A stretch of DNA of 64,000 nt from positions 342,972-406,971 of the forward strand of contig VSDK01028485.1 of assembly GCA_009767595.1 (NCBI GenBank), in the 5' to 3' direction. Numbering within the stretch: position 1 is the stretch's first letter; each line of letters starts with the position of its first letter. A program made the translations under genes and the position numbers. The DNA is from Symbiodinium kawagutii (lineage: Eukaryota; Sar; Dinophyceae; Suessiales; Symbiodiniaceae). Under the pieces are notes generated by a model. That model saw nothing but the letters and a program-made list of their open reading frames with translations, made no database searches and was not told the DNA's origin. Shown one piece after another: positions 35,375 through 46,783 of the stretch.

Positions 35375-35445
35375 CTTCCCATGGCTTCCCCCCGCCTCTT
35401 CATGGCAGCAACCGTCCAAGCCTCCACCCACATGAACCGCATCAG
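35375..35445 (+). other. Exon-like GC-rich island
   Basis: The plus strand reads MASPRLFMAATVQASTHMNR with a CAGG|GTAGAA donor-like end. Too short to assign. Confidence 0.3.
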
Positions 35446-36764
35446 GGTAGAAGCAATATGAACCATGGACAGTTGACAACCATAACCATGGTGGTTAATA
35501 GTAATGGCTAATGGTTGATGAACTAGGGCAGAAACATCATGAATAACCATGGTAGGATCAATATGAACCATGGACAGTTGATTACCATTGGAATAATGGT
35601 TATTATTGCTTCATGAATAATGATTAACCATGGTTATTAACCATAGGATCATCACCGGTAGTATTAACCATGGACAGTTGATTACCATTGAATAACCGTG
35701 GTGGTTAATAGTAGTGTTTAATGTTCGTGTTGGTGAATGTTGGTTAAGGTTGGTTAATACTAATTGTTGAATCACCATGGTGCTTCTGAATAATGGCTTC
35801 TGGAATTAATGGATGGTGATTAATGGTGAACAATAACGGGGATGATAATGGTCCATGATAATGATGGGTGATTCATGGATTGATGTTGGTTAACAATAAT
35901 GCTTCATGAGAAGCGTCATACAGTAACCATGATGAGGTGTATTAGTTAATACAAACGTATCTGAAACTAAAATCGACCATGGACAGTTGATAACCATGAT
36001 GCTTAATATTGGTTGTAGTTGATCGCAATGATCACAGTGGTTCGTATTCTTAAAAAATTGGCTACTTGATATTGGTTACTTGATAGTAGTTTGTTGATAA
36101 TGGTAAGTTGATGATAACATATGATAAACATGATGGTTGGCATTCTTTAATTCATAAGACTGAGACTGGCTGATAATAATGGCTGATGACAGTGATGATA
36201 ACAATATTGATGGTGAAAGATTCTTACTATTAGCATTGGACCACAGTAATCTGATTGATGGTTGATACTATTGATGATAATCAATCGTTGTTGATAATAA
36301 CCAGCAATACTCAACCCATTGGAAGTATCCGGAACCAACAGCTAAACTTTCAAAGAATCCACCTTGGCAGTAATCATGGACGAATGTCGACCATTGTCTT
36401 CTTTATCATAATATTGTAATCGTAATAATAATGCATTATCAAGCTTGATCATCATGATAGAATGAATCAATGGAAAACAACTGAACACATGCACTTGAGT
36501 AGCAAGCATTTTTGCAATTAATACTAAATAATTGTATAATCAATGATATATCATCAATCAATCATAAATCGTTCATCCATATTTACCACAACCATCTGAT
36601 TGTTTGAAATGATGATGATCATCTTCGCAGCAAGATTTCAGGCATCATCCCAAATTGTTTTGGAAAACCAGGTCAATCTTAGGACTAAGCAAAGCTAGTC
36701 TGAGTTAAATACATCCCAAGTTTGAGGTATGTCAAGAATTGTGGTATCTCAAAAATCAATTTAG

Positions 36765-36862
36765 CGGTTGGTGGTTTCAACTCCTCTGAAAAATATCTGC
36801 CAATCACCCTGCAGTCCCAAAGTCATAGCCGAAAATAAACAAATCCAAAACCACCAACCAGT
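36765..36862. mobile_element. Family B element
   Basis: GCGGTTGGTGGTTTCAACTC at the left and AAAACCACCAACCAGT at the right form a clean inverted repeat. The interior is CTGAAAAATAT...GAAAATAAACAAATCC. The right flank continues with TTGCGTATTATTCCC, also seen beside other copies. Confidence 0.7.
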
Positions 36863-36956
36863 AGTTGCTTAACCATTCTTGTTGCGTATTATTCCCTACT
36901 ATGAACCAGTATTGATATTTATAAGTCATAACTTTCCCCATTATTAACCAGTATTG

Positions 36957-37019
36957 ATGGTTACAACCTCTGTAAAGCCCTTGCAAAATTCAAAAAATGT
37001 GAATCAAACCACCAACCAA
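36957..37019. mobile_element. Family B element, truncated
   Basis: ATGGTTACAACCTCTGTAAA, then AAAATGTGAATCAAACCACC and AACCAA. It lacks much of the left half and lies immediately upstream of an exon-like island. Confidence 0.45.
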
Positions 37020-37029
37020 ACCTGCTTAC

Positions 37030-37180
37030 TTTGCCAGTTCCTACCTGGGGATGCACATCAGCAGTGGAGGCCGCAACGGCCCACAACGCTTGCAGTTGCT
37101 GTATGGCTCAGACTTCGCTGCTCACCACGTTCGCCTGCTGCCGGAAGAAGGGCAAAGTCTTCACCTGCGGGGCGACGGGA
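37030..37180. other. Exon-like GC-rich island
   Basis: The plus strand reads YLGMHISSGGRNGPQRLQ and LLYGSDFAAHHVRLLPEEG in one frame of about 50 codons, which looks like true protein. On the minus strand a shorter candidate exon (VKTLPFFRQQANV) sits between CCGCAG and GTGAGC. The plus reading includes GGGGATGCACATCAGCAG, a family C-like end before TGGAGG. No family is recognised. Confidence 0.4.
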
Positions 37181-37401
37181 TCGTTGATATGATCGTTGAT
37201 ATGAATGGTTCATATGGTTGGTTTATTACTATTGGAATTTCTGGATATGTGACTAACTATATACTGATACGTGACCAACTATTGGTTTATTTCTGATAAT
37301 AAATATGTGGTTTACTAACTGTTGGAATTTCTAACTATTGGAATTTCTGACTATTGGAATATGGTTCATATGGTTTACTAACTATTGGAATTTCTGGATA
37401 T

Positions 37402-37500
37402 GTGTGTTTCTCAAGATAGGGAACCCCCAATCATCCTTGATATTAAGCATTTACAATAACAAACCATCCAGTTTGGGGGTCCCCTATTTTGAGAAACCCG
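37402..37500. mobile_element. Family A inverted-repeat element
   Basis: GTGTGTTTCTCAAGATAGGG and CCCTATTTTGAGAAACCCG ends. The internal AAGCATTTACAATAACAAAC is the reverse complement of the core in the copies at 39182 and 40440, so this copy lies in the opposite orientation. Confidence 0.75.
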
Positions 37501-38149
37501 CATATGAATGGTTTAGAAACAGCTGCATTTAAGCATGCCTTTGGAGATTGATTACAATGTTTTTGAGAGATTAATTATAGTTTCTTAGAATATAGTGTGA
37601 TAACCATCTGCATTCAATGTCACTATTCGCGAAATGCTAATCTTGTTGGTTGCTGCATGTATCTTATTCTAATTGATAATATTGATATCCATTGCTTATG
37701 ACGGTTACAATGTTTAATCATATTGCCAAATCTTGTTGCTTGAGCATGCTTTCTGACCAACTCCAATGCTCAGCAATCGTTAAACGTAGTCACTAGTGGT
37801 CTAAGACGGTTGAGGTCGGCAAAGCACAGGCTTGATAAACAACTACAATCAACAACGATCTCCGCATGCCTTAACCAATGGGTTTACTCACTTTGCGGCG
37901 GCTGTTGCTTCCCAACATGAGATGCCATGACTAACAACAGAATCAGCCACAATACAAGTTTATAGTTATGCCGGCTATCACGGCTATTCTGTTAAGCCTG
38001 ATGAAGCCAATATCATGTTAGTCATGGTTGATGTATTTAAGCCAGTTTCATGAAGCCTGGCTCCAATGTTATAAATACAAAGCAGGCTCCAATGTTTATA
38101 AACCATGAGTCCATAGCCGTGATCAGCTTAGCCGTGAAGCCTGCTATGC

Positions 38150-38323
38150 ATGAAAGTTGTGGTGCCAAGCTTTGATGACGACTATGGACTCGTGGTCATG
38201 TACCAGCGCTCCCTGGTACCAAGCTGGCCAGCTTGCTACATTTGCCACCACCAGAGTGGAAATGGCTGGGGACCATCAAATTGCTGGGGGGTTCATCAAA
38301 GTGATATCTTGCGTATTCGTTGA
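38150..38323 (+). other. Exon-like island, open frame of 57 codons
   Basis: From an ATG the plus strand reads KVVVPSFDDDYGLVVMYQRS and PSWPACYICHHQSGNGWG to a stop. A second plus frame (WYQAGQLATFATTRVEMAGD) is also open. No family is recognised. It may be one exon of a spliced gene. Confidence 0.35.
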
Positions 38324-38560
38324 GTTCAATTGTTTAATGATTACAAGAATAATTCGAGTTAAACATATTCGAATGAATAAAATTGATAAAATTGTCTTTG
38401 TTTGAGTTGATGACGTTCTTGATTCGTAAAATTGAGACCTAGAATGTGGAAAAGAAAACAAATTCCTGACGAATTGATAGCTGCTATCATTGGCTGGGCC
38501 AACAGTTGGCGGTTGCAAATCACAACGGTATGTTGACGCCATGGTTCATTAAGTCATATG

Positions 38561-38664
38561 GGGGGTTCTGAAGACATAAGGGACCCCCAAATCATCGACG
38601 GTTGTTATGTAGATTGTTAATGTAAAAGGATGATTTGCGAGTACCCCTATTTTGAGAAACACCA
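38561..38664. mobile_element. Family A inverted-repeat element
   Basis: Left GGGTTCTGAAGACATAAGGG with ACCCCCAAATCATC, right GATGATTTGCGAGTACCCC with TATTTTGAGAAAC. The inner arms (CCCAAATCATC/GATGATTTG) are well paired. Confidence 0.7.
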
Positions 38665-39181
38665 ATATTGTATATGTACGTATATGTCACAGCTCCAATT
38701 CGCAGGTGTGCAATGAACATTAGCTGCGAACAATCTATGCAAAGCGCCTATACCAGTCACTGATTTCTCCATATTATCCTGGATACCCTCATAGAAAAGG
38801 CATACGGCGACCAGCCATGATGCTGGTGGTTTGAGGAACCCCAGTCCATCTGCTGGTCATGTCCCCGTTACTACCTGGTTGAAAGACGTGATGGGCCCCT
38901 TTGGAAATCTATGCTGCTTCACGAATTAATGGCTGTACAATTGATGCTTCAGCAAGCATTGATAATAACTATTTGGTCAACCATGGTTTATGATGTTAAA
39001 TGAGTGTTATTAACCCCTTGTAATCCCAAATAGCTAGCTGGATAATCTGAGCCATTTCTAGACGACCTATTCAAAGTGGGGTCCAGCTGGCTATCCTTGA
39101 TGAGAAGAGAGTACATAGTTCAGACCGCCAGCATAGCACGACTGCTAGTACTTAGAACTGCCACTTCAATAATCTTCCATT

Positions 39182-39294
39182 TGGTTATTTCTCAAAATAG
39201 GGGATCCCAAAGATGGCTGGTTTGTTACTATAAATGCTTAGCATGAGGTGATTTAGATTGATTTAGGGGTATCCCTACAGCTTGAGAAAGCACC
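39182..39294. mobile_element. Family A inverted-repeat element
   Basis: TGGTTATTTCTCAAAATAGG at the left and AGCTTGAGAAAGCACC at the right. The core TTTGTTACTATAAATGCTTA is identical in part to the copy at 40440. Confidence 0.7.
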
Positions 39295-39337
39295 ATTTCA
39301 GCTTTGTCTCCTGCCAAGGATGTCATCTTGTGATGAC

Positions 39338-39440
39338 TTGCACTTCCGGCAGCGGGCCTCCTCCAACTTCTTCTCCAAGATCGCTTGCAGCGCCGTCACC
39401 TCCTGTTCTGCCTGACGCAACGCGAGGGGAGCGCGGGAAG
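39338..39440 (-). CDS. Candidate exon with coiled-coil segment
   Basis: On the minus strand after GGAAAGGCTCAG, 103 bases read on to LRQAEQEVTALQAILEKKLE and EARCRKC, and end AAGTGCAA|GTCATC. The heptad spacing of Leu/Ile/Val and the Glu/Lys content indicate a coiled coil. The opposite strand gives only Pro/Ser-rich sequence, so the minus strand is favoured. The host gene is unknown. Confidence 0.5.
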
Positions 39441-39754
39441 CTGAGCCTTTCCGGCCAAAATGGTACCTTTAGTTGAGCTTCCGCCCGAAGTTGCTACCCA
39501 GCTTGGAAGAAACCTGAAGGAGTACAGATTTGTTTGGAATATGTGCCGAGCTGGATCGAGGCTTTAACCAACCAATTTCATTGGGAATAAAAAGCACCAA
39601 TAATAAGGGAAACAATGGCTAATGATGGGGGAACCAGGGGTACGGGGTGAACTGCCCCACAGCCATATGTAGTTACCTGCGGCACCAACATTTACCAACG
39701 TAAATTCTATTGCCGTATTGATGTGATGCCATCTCTTACCAACACAAACACTGG

Positions 39755-39870
39755 AAACTCAAGATCTCGTCACCCAGGCGCCACAGGATCCAACCAGCAC
39801 AACCAGTGGTTGGCATGGAGAATGAAGCACTGATGAAGCGCAGTCTGGAGGATGGGCCGTTGACGACATC
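39755..39870 (+). other. Exon-like GC-rich island
   Basis: The plus strand reads QPAQPVVGMENEALMKRS and LEDGPLTT in an open frame. The minus strand is less convincing. It lies 300 bp from a minus-strand candidate exon, so at least two genes or a wrong strand call must be involved. Confidence 0.35.
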
Positions 39871-40289
39871 ATCAACCATCATCATCGACCCATGATCATT
39901 CACCGGTCTGAGTCTAATCATCAACACTGACCATCATGATTCACTATTGTCATCCATGATTCCCGAATCGTTGCTGCTATCTTTCCCTGCTGTTGTGGTT
40001 TCTCAGCCACAATTCATCACCGTCAAGCACTAGTAGATGACCCAGTGTTGTCATCATATCACTACCACTATTAAAAATCACAATAGGCCATGATTAGCTG
40101 GTAATTACTCATCATTATCATCCACTTAGCCATGATTCCACTCAAACATGTCACTATCACAACTAGAGTTGGCAATGAACCATTGCTAACCAGCAAAAGT
40201 CGTCATTGTCATTCACCATTCACCATGATCAATTTATCTTTCGCCATTAACATCCATTTACCATGATGAACTCCATATCATTCGCAATC

Positions 40290-40400
40290 ACAGAGGCAGC
40301 GCCCCTCTGTCACTGTTCCTTCTCCATCTGTCGGTACACGAGCCGAGCACGAGGATCATTGTGCTCAGTCGTCTGGCGCGGGTGGTCATGGTTGCTGACC
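40290..40400. other. Exon-like GC-rich island, strand ambiguous
   Basis: The minus strand reads DHPRQTTEHNDPRARLVYRQ and MEKEQ before GTGACAG. The plus strand and another minus frame are also open. Unassigned. Confidence 0.35.
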
Positions 40401-40439
40401 TCATGGGTGGGCAATGCTGGCAATCTACGTTCAGCATGT

Positions 40440-40540
40440 GGTGGTTTCTTGGAATAGGGAACCCCAAAAATTGTTGGTTCATTACTATAAATGCTTAATA
40501 AACTGGATGTTTGGGGGGTACCCTATTTTGAGAAACCGCC
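40440..40540. mobile_element. Family A inverted-repeat element
   Basis: GGTGGTTTCTTGGAATAGGG and TACCCTATTTTGAGAAACCG with GCC. The core is TTCATTACTATAAATGCTTA. The length is 101 bp. Confidence 0.75.
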
Positions 40541-41224
40541 ATATGGCGGATAAATGGCATCAATGGTGGCATTAGATGGTTCTATGATGTCCCATGATTA
40601 ATCTTATGGCTAATCTTATGGATAATCTTATGGTTGCTGGTTCATGATTGATGCTGAATCTTATGGATTAGTAATGATTCACCACGGTCAATGGTCAACC
40701 ATGGTGACTCGTGATACTTAATGATGCTTTGTGGTGGTTGAGAACTGTGAACCTTCAAGGGCGACGTTTGACAACAGGTGATAAGTTGACAGAGTTCATG
40801 GATATTATCAACATGGTTGCTGATTAGTGATATGTTGATAACCATGGTTGATAAGTTGATAACAGTTGACAGAGTTCATGGATAATGGTTGCTGATTAGT
40901 GATGGTCTATGGATCATGGATGGTTAGCAACATGGTTGAGCTTATCAACCATGGACCATGGCCAATGCAGGGTCTATCGTGGTAAATGAGTAATGATTGA
41001 TGCTGTTATGTGTTAATTACTAACGATCGAGAATGGGTAATGATAGTTGATCATGGACCACTGTTTGAAAAACTAAATTCCAGTCTTTTGGTTGGATTGA
41101 TGATGTTTGATCATGCTTACTTTTCATTGACTAAAACAGGAGGGGTAAATCATGGATTGTTTCATTCACTACTGACTAACAGAAGCGAAATAGTATTGGA
41201 GAACACAAACATGACAAGACCACC

Positions 41225-41316
41225 GGTGTCTCTCAAAATAGGAGGACCCCCGAACAATCCAATCTTGACCATTTACAGTAATAAACCATCCAACAGTTGG
41301 GTTCAAACTCCCATAT
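41225..41316. mobile_element. Family A element, right end decayed
   Basis: GGTGTCTCTCAAAATAGGAG and ACCCCCGAACAATCC are kept. The core CATTTACAGTAATAAACCATCC is in the same orientation as the copy at 37402. The right end has lost TTTTGAGAAACC. Confidence 0.6.
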
Positions 41317-41609
41317 AACACATGCATGAGCATCACCTGGTTGGCTTCAACAATCCCTATGTCTGACATGCCTCGGGAAAAACTCGTGGCCATCATCCCA
41401 CCACCTATGCACTCATCCCCGGACTCTGGAGCTCGGTAGACTGGGCTCGGGGGGGGGATTCCACCAATGTCTGGGTTGCACCAGGTACAATTGGTCGATT
41501 CATTCGAACCCATGGCATATTTGAAACCATGGTTCTACAAAGCTGGTGGTACCAACCACTATCATCAAGGACTGATCCGGTTCTTTGCCATGACAAACTT
41601 GCTGAGACT

Positions 41610-41695
41610 GCCAGTTGCGATCTCCCAAAGCAAAAGGTCTCCCTGCTGAACAGGCGGCTCTGGTGGCGATGCTCCTGGAGTTGAAGATCAACCAC
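41610..41695. other. Exon-like GC-rich island
   Basis: After CTGCCAG the plus strand reads LRSPKAKGLPAEQAALVAML and LELK, a convincing helix-rich segment. The minus strand between ACTCCAG and CAGCAAG is also open. Unassigned. Confidence 0.35.
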
Positions 41696-42311
41696 CACCA
41701 CCACCAACAACCAACAGACTCTCGCCCTGTGCCTTGACGTTCAGGAGCTCTCCTGACGGTCAGTTTCACATGTGTGAGACACCAGGTCAAAAAGATAGCC
41801 TATCAAAATGGAACCACGGTTTCTGTTGATGTTTCTGCTATTGTTTGTTCGTGTTGTTGGGGTTGTTGAGCCTTGAACAATCTTGTGTCTTATGAATCCC
41901 ATGTAACCGGCCATCACAACATTCCATATAATTATCTCTGATCAGCCCGGGATTCTTATCATGTTTGGATGATAAATCCCTATGATTTCTTTGCTTTACC
42001 CTTGTGGCTTCATGGACAACAGCTGGCACAAGTGGCTGACAACCCACGAACAGCAGTGGATGTTGTCCAGCAAAAGGATGCATGATCACTTTCAAGGCAC
42101 TATAAATGCTAGGTATGGGCAACACCATACAAGTATTGATGATAAGTAAAACAAGTTGTTCTGGTGTTTTGAGTCAACATTTTTCCAGACAACCATAGGC
42201 AACACTAAATCGTGGTCAATGATGAGGGATGTTAAAGATGGTGGAGAATGCATGAAATCCCCAAGACTGGCATGACCATGCTTATCACCAATATCACCAA
42301 TGCTGTTACAC

Positions 42312-42364
42312 GCTGGTAAACTAACCTGGAAGTGGAAAATCCACCATTTAAAGTTGGTTTACCT
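42312..42364. repeat. Family E short hairpin repeat
   Basis: CTGGTAAACTAACCTGG, then GTGGAAAATCCACC (a perfect palindrome arm), then GGTTTACC. A second copy is at 48633-48687. The GTAAAC at its right edge, read on the minus strand, coincides with the donor of the neighbouring candidate exon. Confidence 0.55.
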
Positions 42365-42515
42365 GTGGAAAGTTGCCATTTTTAGCTTCGAGGTTCGTCA
42401 CCAAAGGGTCATAACCCATCCACCGCTGCAGGCTGACTCCCTGACGCCGCCTGACTTCGCAAGATTTGCGAAGGCCTGAAGGGATTGTTGCCCCAGCTGT
42501 GGCCCCATGTACGCC
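42363..42515 (-). CDS. Candidate exon of 51 codons
   Basis: On the minus strand between GATCAG and CCACAG|GTAAAC, 153 bases form 51 complete codons. They include AGATIPSGLRKSCEVRRRQG and VSLQRWMGYDPLVTNLEAK. Canonical borders, phase 0 at both ends and ordinary protein composition support it. The last dozen codons resemble sequence beside the other family E copy near 48690, so the true 3' edge may be earlier. No family is recognised. Confidence 0.5.
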
Positions 42516-43364
42516 CTGATCGAAATAGGCATTCGCCCATTGGGACAGTTTCCCAACGGTGGGGAACAACCTAATATGACTTTGGGTCAGCACTCACCAT
42601 CCAAAAAAGGGCTACAAAGACTATCTTGTTTGACCAAGCACCACGTGATTTGGGTGGGCATTCTGAAGTCTGTCGCTGCAATCTGTTTCGTAGGTGCCAA
42701 AAGACAGTGATCTTTTGCAATGGCGTGTTTGAAACACTATTACCCATCGTTGAACTATCGACGACTATCCACTAACCATGAATGAATACCAATAATCTAA
42801 GCGGAAATTCAGCATCATCACACAGTACCAAGCATCAGCCATTGATCATCATGTGAACAACTATTCAGCCAACGTCACCCACTTGTCAACAACTGTCAAA
42901 CAACAATCAACCAACCATTGTTTTGCCATCATCACCGCAACATCATCAACCATAATCATCATTCACCCTCATTAAGCTCTATCAGCCAACTTAGAAACCA
43001 TCGCTGATTCTATAGCCATTAAATCACTTACAGTATCCATCTTTCAGCCATCTTTCAACCCCAGCGTTGACCAGCACTTGGCCATCATCAGCCACCATTC
43101 AACCATCACTCCACAGTTCATGGTAGATCCGTATCAAACCACCCCTGTTTGACCATGAACAGGTGGTAATTTACCAGAAAGTGTAGAGGTCCAACTATGA
43201 TTTTCCAATATATCTCTCTATTAAATAAATAAATATATATATATATAGATATAAACATATCAGTTAAACCACTTGAATGGGTGATTTATTCATATACGCA
43301 CCTACCATCATTTGTGGTTAATACCCGTGAGATGATTTACCATAAAATGTTGGGATTTATGGAC

Positions 43365-43445
43365 CGCCTGCGCCCATTGCCAAGCCTTGGAGTTTCCCGA
43401 CGACGGCCTGAACTCTTGGACCGCCATGGTGGTTGATGTGGCCGG
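43365..43445 (+). other. Exon-like GC-rich island
   Basis: The plus strand reads WTACAHCQALEFPDDGLNSW and TAMVVDVAGR. A second plus frame (RLRPLPSLGVSRRRPELL) is also open. Unassigned. Confidence 0.35.
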
Positions 43446-43889
43446 CCGCTAGATGCACCCTGTATCTATATTGGCAAGCTATAGGGTAAGTATAGTTCAT
43501 AAAAAGGGTTAAACACATCTATTCACTTGATATATTCACTTCTTGCTTAGATCTACATCTTTATTGAAGACTGGTTAATCATGCCTTTGCCATGACTCAC
43601 AAAATCACCATGTGCAATTCCTTCACTTGGCTACACATTGGCTTGGACAAAAGCAAGAATAAACTAAGCATTCCAGGAATCATGGTCGTGGCAAAGCTTC
43701 ATCCATTTTCACGCTGGATTGCAGCGCTGTAGCTCTCAGTGGTGATGTGGAAATCGCTAAATCGTTATCCAAAAAAATGAAAAAAAACTTAGTAAGACAT
43801 GAATCTGATAAACATTAATCATTGTACACTCATTAGTTTCCCATCAATCCACCATAAATAGATATAAATAGACCATCACCAGGGGCATC

Positions 43890-44070
43890 ACGGGGAGGGG
43901 CATCACTCCGCGGCAGGCGATGCGCCCTGCAACTGTTTCGACGACCCCCGGCGTTTCGATCCCCGGAAAGGGCGCCTCATCAATTGTCGCCGGAGCTGGG
44001 CCACCTGGACGAGTGGGCTTGCCCGAGCACCGCACCAGGTCAAGGACCCAGTGGCAACCAACCGATTTCA
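43890..44070. other. Exon-like GC-rich island, strand ambiguous
   Basis: The minus strand reads KSVGCHWVLDLVRCSGKPTR and then IDEAPFPGIETPGVVETVAG. The plus strand is also open for about 55 codons (TTPGVSIPGKGASSIVAG). Unassigned. Confidence 0.35.
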
Positions 44071-44084
44071 TGGCCGGGATAATG

Positions 44085-44400
44085 GTGATGAATATAGTTA
44101 TCTATAGTAGTTAATGGTGATTTATAGTAGTTAATGGTTATTTATTAATGCTTATCACTAATAATGAATGATTTATAGTAGTTAATAAGCATTCATTAGT
44201 GATTCATGGTTATTGACTACGAATGATTTATAGTAGCTAGTAACCAACAATAGCGGATGATAACTCATGATTTATAGTAGTTAATAACCAATTTATAGTG
44301 ATAACTTCATGTTATTCATGGTTCTTAACTACTAATGATTTATAGTAGTTAATAAGCATTAAGAAGCAACATTAGGGGATGATAATTGTCAATAATGGTT
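44085..44400. repeat. GATTTATAGTAGTTAATAA repeat field
   Basis: The word TTTATAGTAGTTAAT recurs about six times at irregular spacing of 40-70 bp, mixed with AATGATTTATAG. It is a decayed local duplication with no coding signal. Confidence 0.7.
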
Positions 44401-45400
44401 AACTATAGGGGATAACAGATGATCACCAACACTCACCAACACTCACTTACACTTTCATAGGGAAAACAATGGTTAATGATGATTAATGATGGGGGGAACC
44501 AGGGGTACACCAACAATTCATAGGGAAAACAGATCTAGTCAATGATACAGGGGGACCAGCCGGGTGACCCACAGCCATGATCAACCACTACTAACCACGA
44601 TATATTCATAATCACTAATGACCACTACTAACCTCTATCATTCCCAAGCACCATGCCCACTAATATTAACCGCGGACAATAATAGTGATTTTAGTAATTA
44701 TAAGAATATGATAGCGATTATAATGAGTGGCTAATAATTGATATAATGATGATTAGTAGTGGCTAATAGCACCAGTGCATTGATAGCGGCTGATAAAGGT
44801 GATTCTTAGGATATCAACAATATTGATGATTCATTGTGCTTGATGGTGAATCGTAGAGGTTAATGCTGGATATGCTACTAGCGGTAAAAAGTCGCTAATA
44901 CATGTTTGTAGTGGTAAACACTGGTTTTATAGATGTTAACAGTAGTTATATACTAGCGGTTTACAAATGTTAGAAGTGGTCTATAGTGGTCAATCATAGA
45001 CAGTAATAGTGGTCAATAGTGGCCTAACAATAAAATCTAGTGTTCATAGTGATCGTTCATCGTGGTTCCTATCACTCAAATAAATTTGAATGATAATCCA
45101 CCGTGGCAGTTCTTCATCAACCACGTTTCGGCCGTATAAGCATATCATGAGCCATGAGTGTTCGCCACTACTCACTAGTCATCGCAGTTTCTGGGTGCTT
45201 CTTGCACATGATAATGAACAAATTGATGATCAATGATGATCATTTGACCTGCCATTGCTTCCTGCATGGTGTCACTGAGTACCGTCCACCACGGCATGGA
45301 TGTGCATCCTCACAATTTTAGTAAGTGGGAACTCACCATGATCATAGGGCTTGGGGCCACCTTATAATACCTTGTAGGGTTCATAACCCTGGCCAAACCA
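44401..45400. other. AT-rich stretch with family D fragments
   Basis: GGGGGGAACCAGGGGTACAC at 44490 and GGGTGACCCACAGCC near 44562 are family D words in reverse orientation. TAGTGGTCAATAGTGG repeats lie around 44940-45060. No gene is seen. Confidence 0.5.
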
Positions 45401-45404
45401 TGGT

Positions 45405-45535
45405 TATATCCCAGGGACCAGCCGCCCACGCGTCCAAGCATGGCACAAGCATGGCACAGCCGCCCACCTTGCTCTGCTGCTGATCCAAAGTGCTCCTTTC
45501 TGCCTGGACAGCGACGACTGATCAGTGACAAGCAA
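45405..45535 (-). other. Exon-like GC-rich island
   Basis: The minus strand reads RRCPGRKEHFGSAAEQGGRL and CHACAMLGRVGGW, and then meets GTCCCTGGGATATAACCATG, a word of the family C vocabulary that starts with GT. If this is the donor, the following intron begins with that sequence. Unassigned. Confidence 0.35.
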
Positions 45536-46359
45536 AGAACCAGTTCATACCAGATAGGTTCTACTAGATCAGTTCATACCAGTTATACTTGATCATCTAG
45601 TATAACCTGCTTTGCCAGCAAATAAGCAGGTTATTAACCTGTGGCGATTAGACAATGGCTATACCAAACCAGTTTGTGCTAGATGTTGGCTATATACATA
45701 ACAAATAAGCAGGTTATACTAGATGATTAATTATACCGATCTTGATGGTGATGGGAGCCATTATTGATGATTAACTGATGATTCTACCAGATAATAAGCA
45801 TTTCTTGATGGGTATACCAGATCGAGCAGATGCTTACACCAAACAACCACACTAGCCACTTTTGATGGTTCAGCCGCTGATCCTAACCAGCAACATTGGC
45901 TACTTGGGTGTGTATCCCCACTCAGTGACTGGTAAGTAAGTAACTACAGTTATAGGGATTATCAGCTACCTTACAGGGCATCTACAGGTGGTTTGTTAAT
46001 GTGGAATTGCCCATATGTTCAGAAATGGTGGCACCACCAGCCATGGAGAAAACCGTGAATGTGGGGCGCGTTATCTGTGTACATGCCACGATATGCCCAC
46101 ATCTGCATTATGGGTTCCTAATGTGGACTGATCGAACTGGGTCCAATACGATCATGATTGTCAATGCTTCAGACAACAAGAGCTTTGTAGTACACAACTA
46201 GAGTCCAGTCGATACTAGCGAACTGACCTGGATTATGGCTAATTAACCATGCTCAATGATGGTTGATGATTGCGAATAATGGTTGAACAATGAATGACGT
46301 TATTGACACTGACTGCGAAGGGTCATTGTAAGAAAGTGATCCACGAGTAGTTGATTCAA

Positions 46360-46473
46360 GGTGGTTTCTTAAAATGTGGATACCACCTAATCCAATATTA
46401 ATCATTTATATATCATATATAAATAAAAGAATAAACCCAGCATTTTTGGGGTCCCCTATTTTGAGAAACCACC
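46360..46473. mobile_element. Family A inverted-repeat element
   Basis: GGTGGTTTCTTAAAATGTGG on the left, CCCCTATTTTGAGAAACCAC with C on the right. The interior has an AT insertion (TATATATCATATATAA). Confidence 0.7.
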
Positions 46474-46636
46474 AATTGAACCATCCCAACCACAGATTGG
46501 CGATAGCTTGGCAATTCCTTACGACCCAAAAGCTGATTGGTTCCTTTCGCAAAGGAACTGAGGCTGCCCCTTTTCACGACGATGCGATGCTGAGAGGCCA
46601 TTTACAAACACTCAAACTCCACTTACTCTTGATCCC

Positions 46637-46783
46637 TTATTCCCAGGGTAAACTGGCACCAGCCAAACCAAGCATGCGAACATCGGAACGGCTGGCATGA
46701 GCTGAAACATGCAGAGCCCCTTCTCCATTTCTAGTGGTCAAATCCATGTCAGCACCAGCCTGAATCAGCAAGTCCATAAGTTT
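46637..46783 (-). pseudogene. Ankyrin-coding extension beyond the TAA
   Basis: Continues in the same frame as the ankyrin gene after its TAA at 46784-46786. KLMDLLIQAGADMDLTTRNG and EGALHVSAHASRS are ankyrin-like, then the frame stops at 46637. The join is irregular (five to six extra codons against the repeat consensus). A small insertion or duplication may have created the stop. Confidence 0.6.
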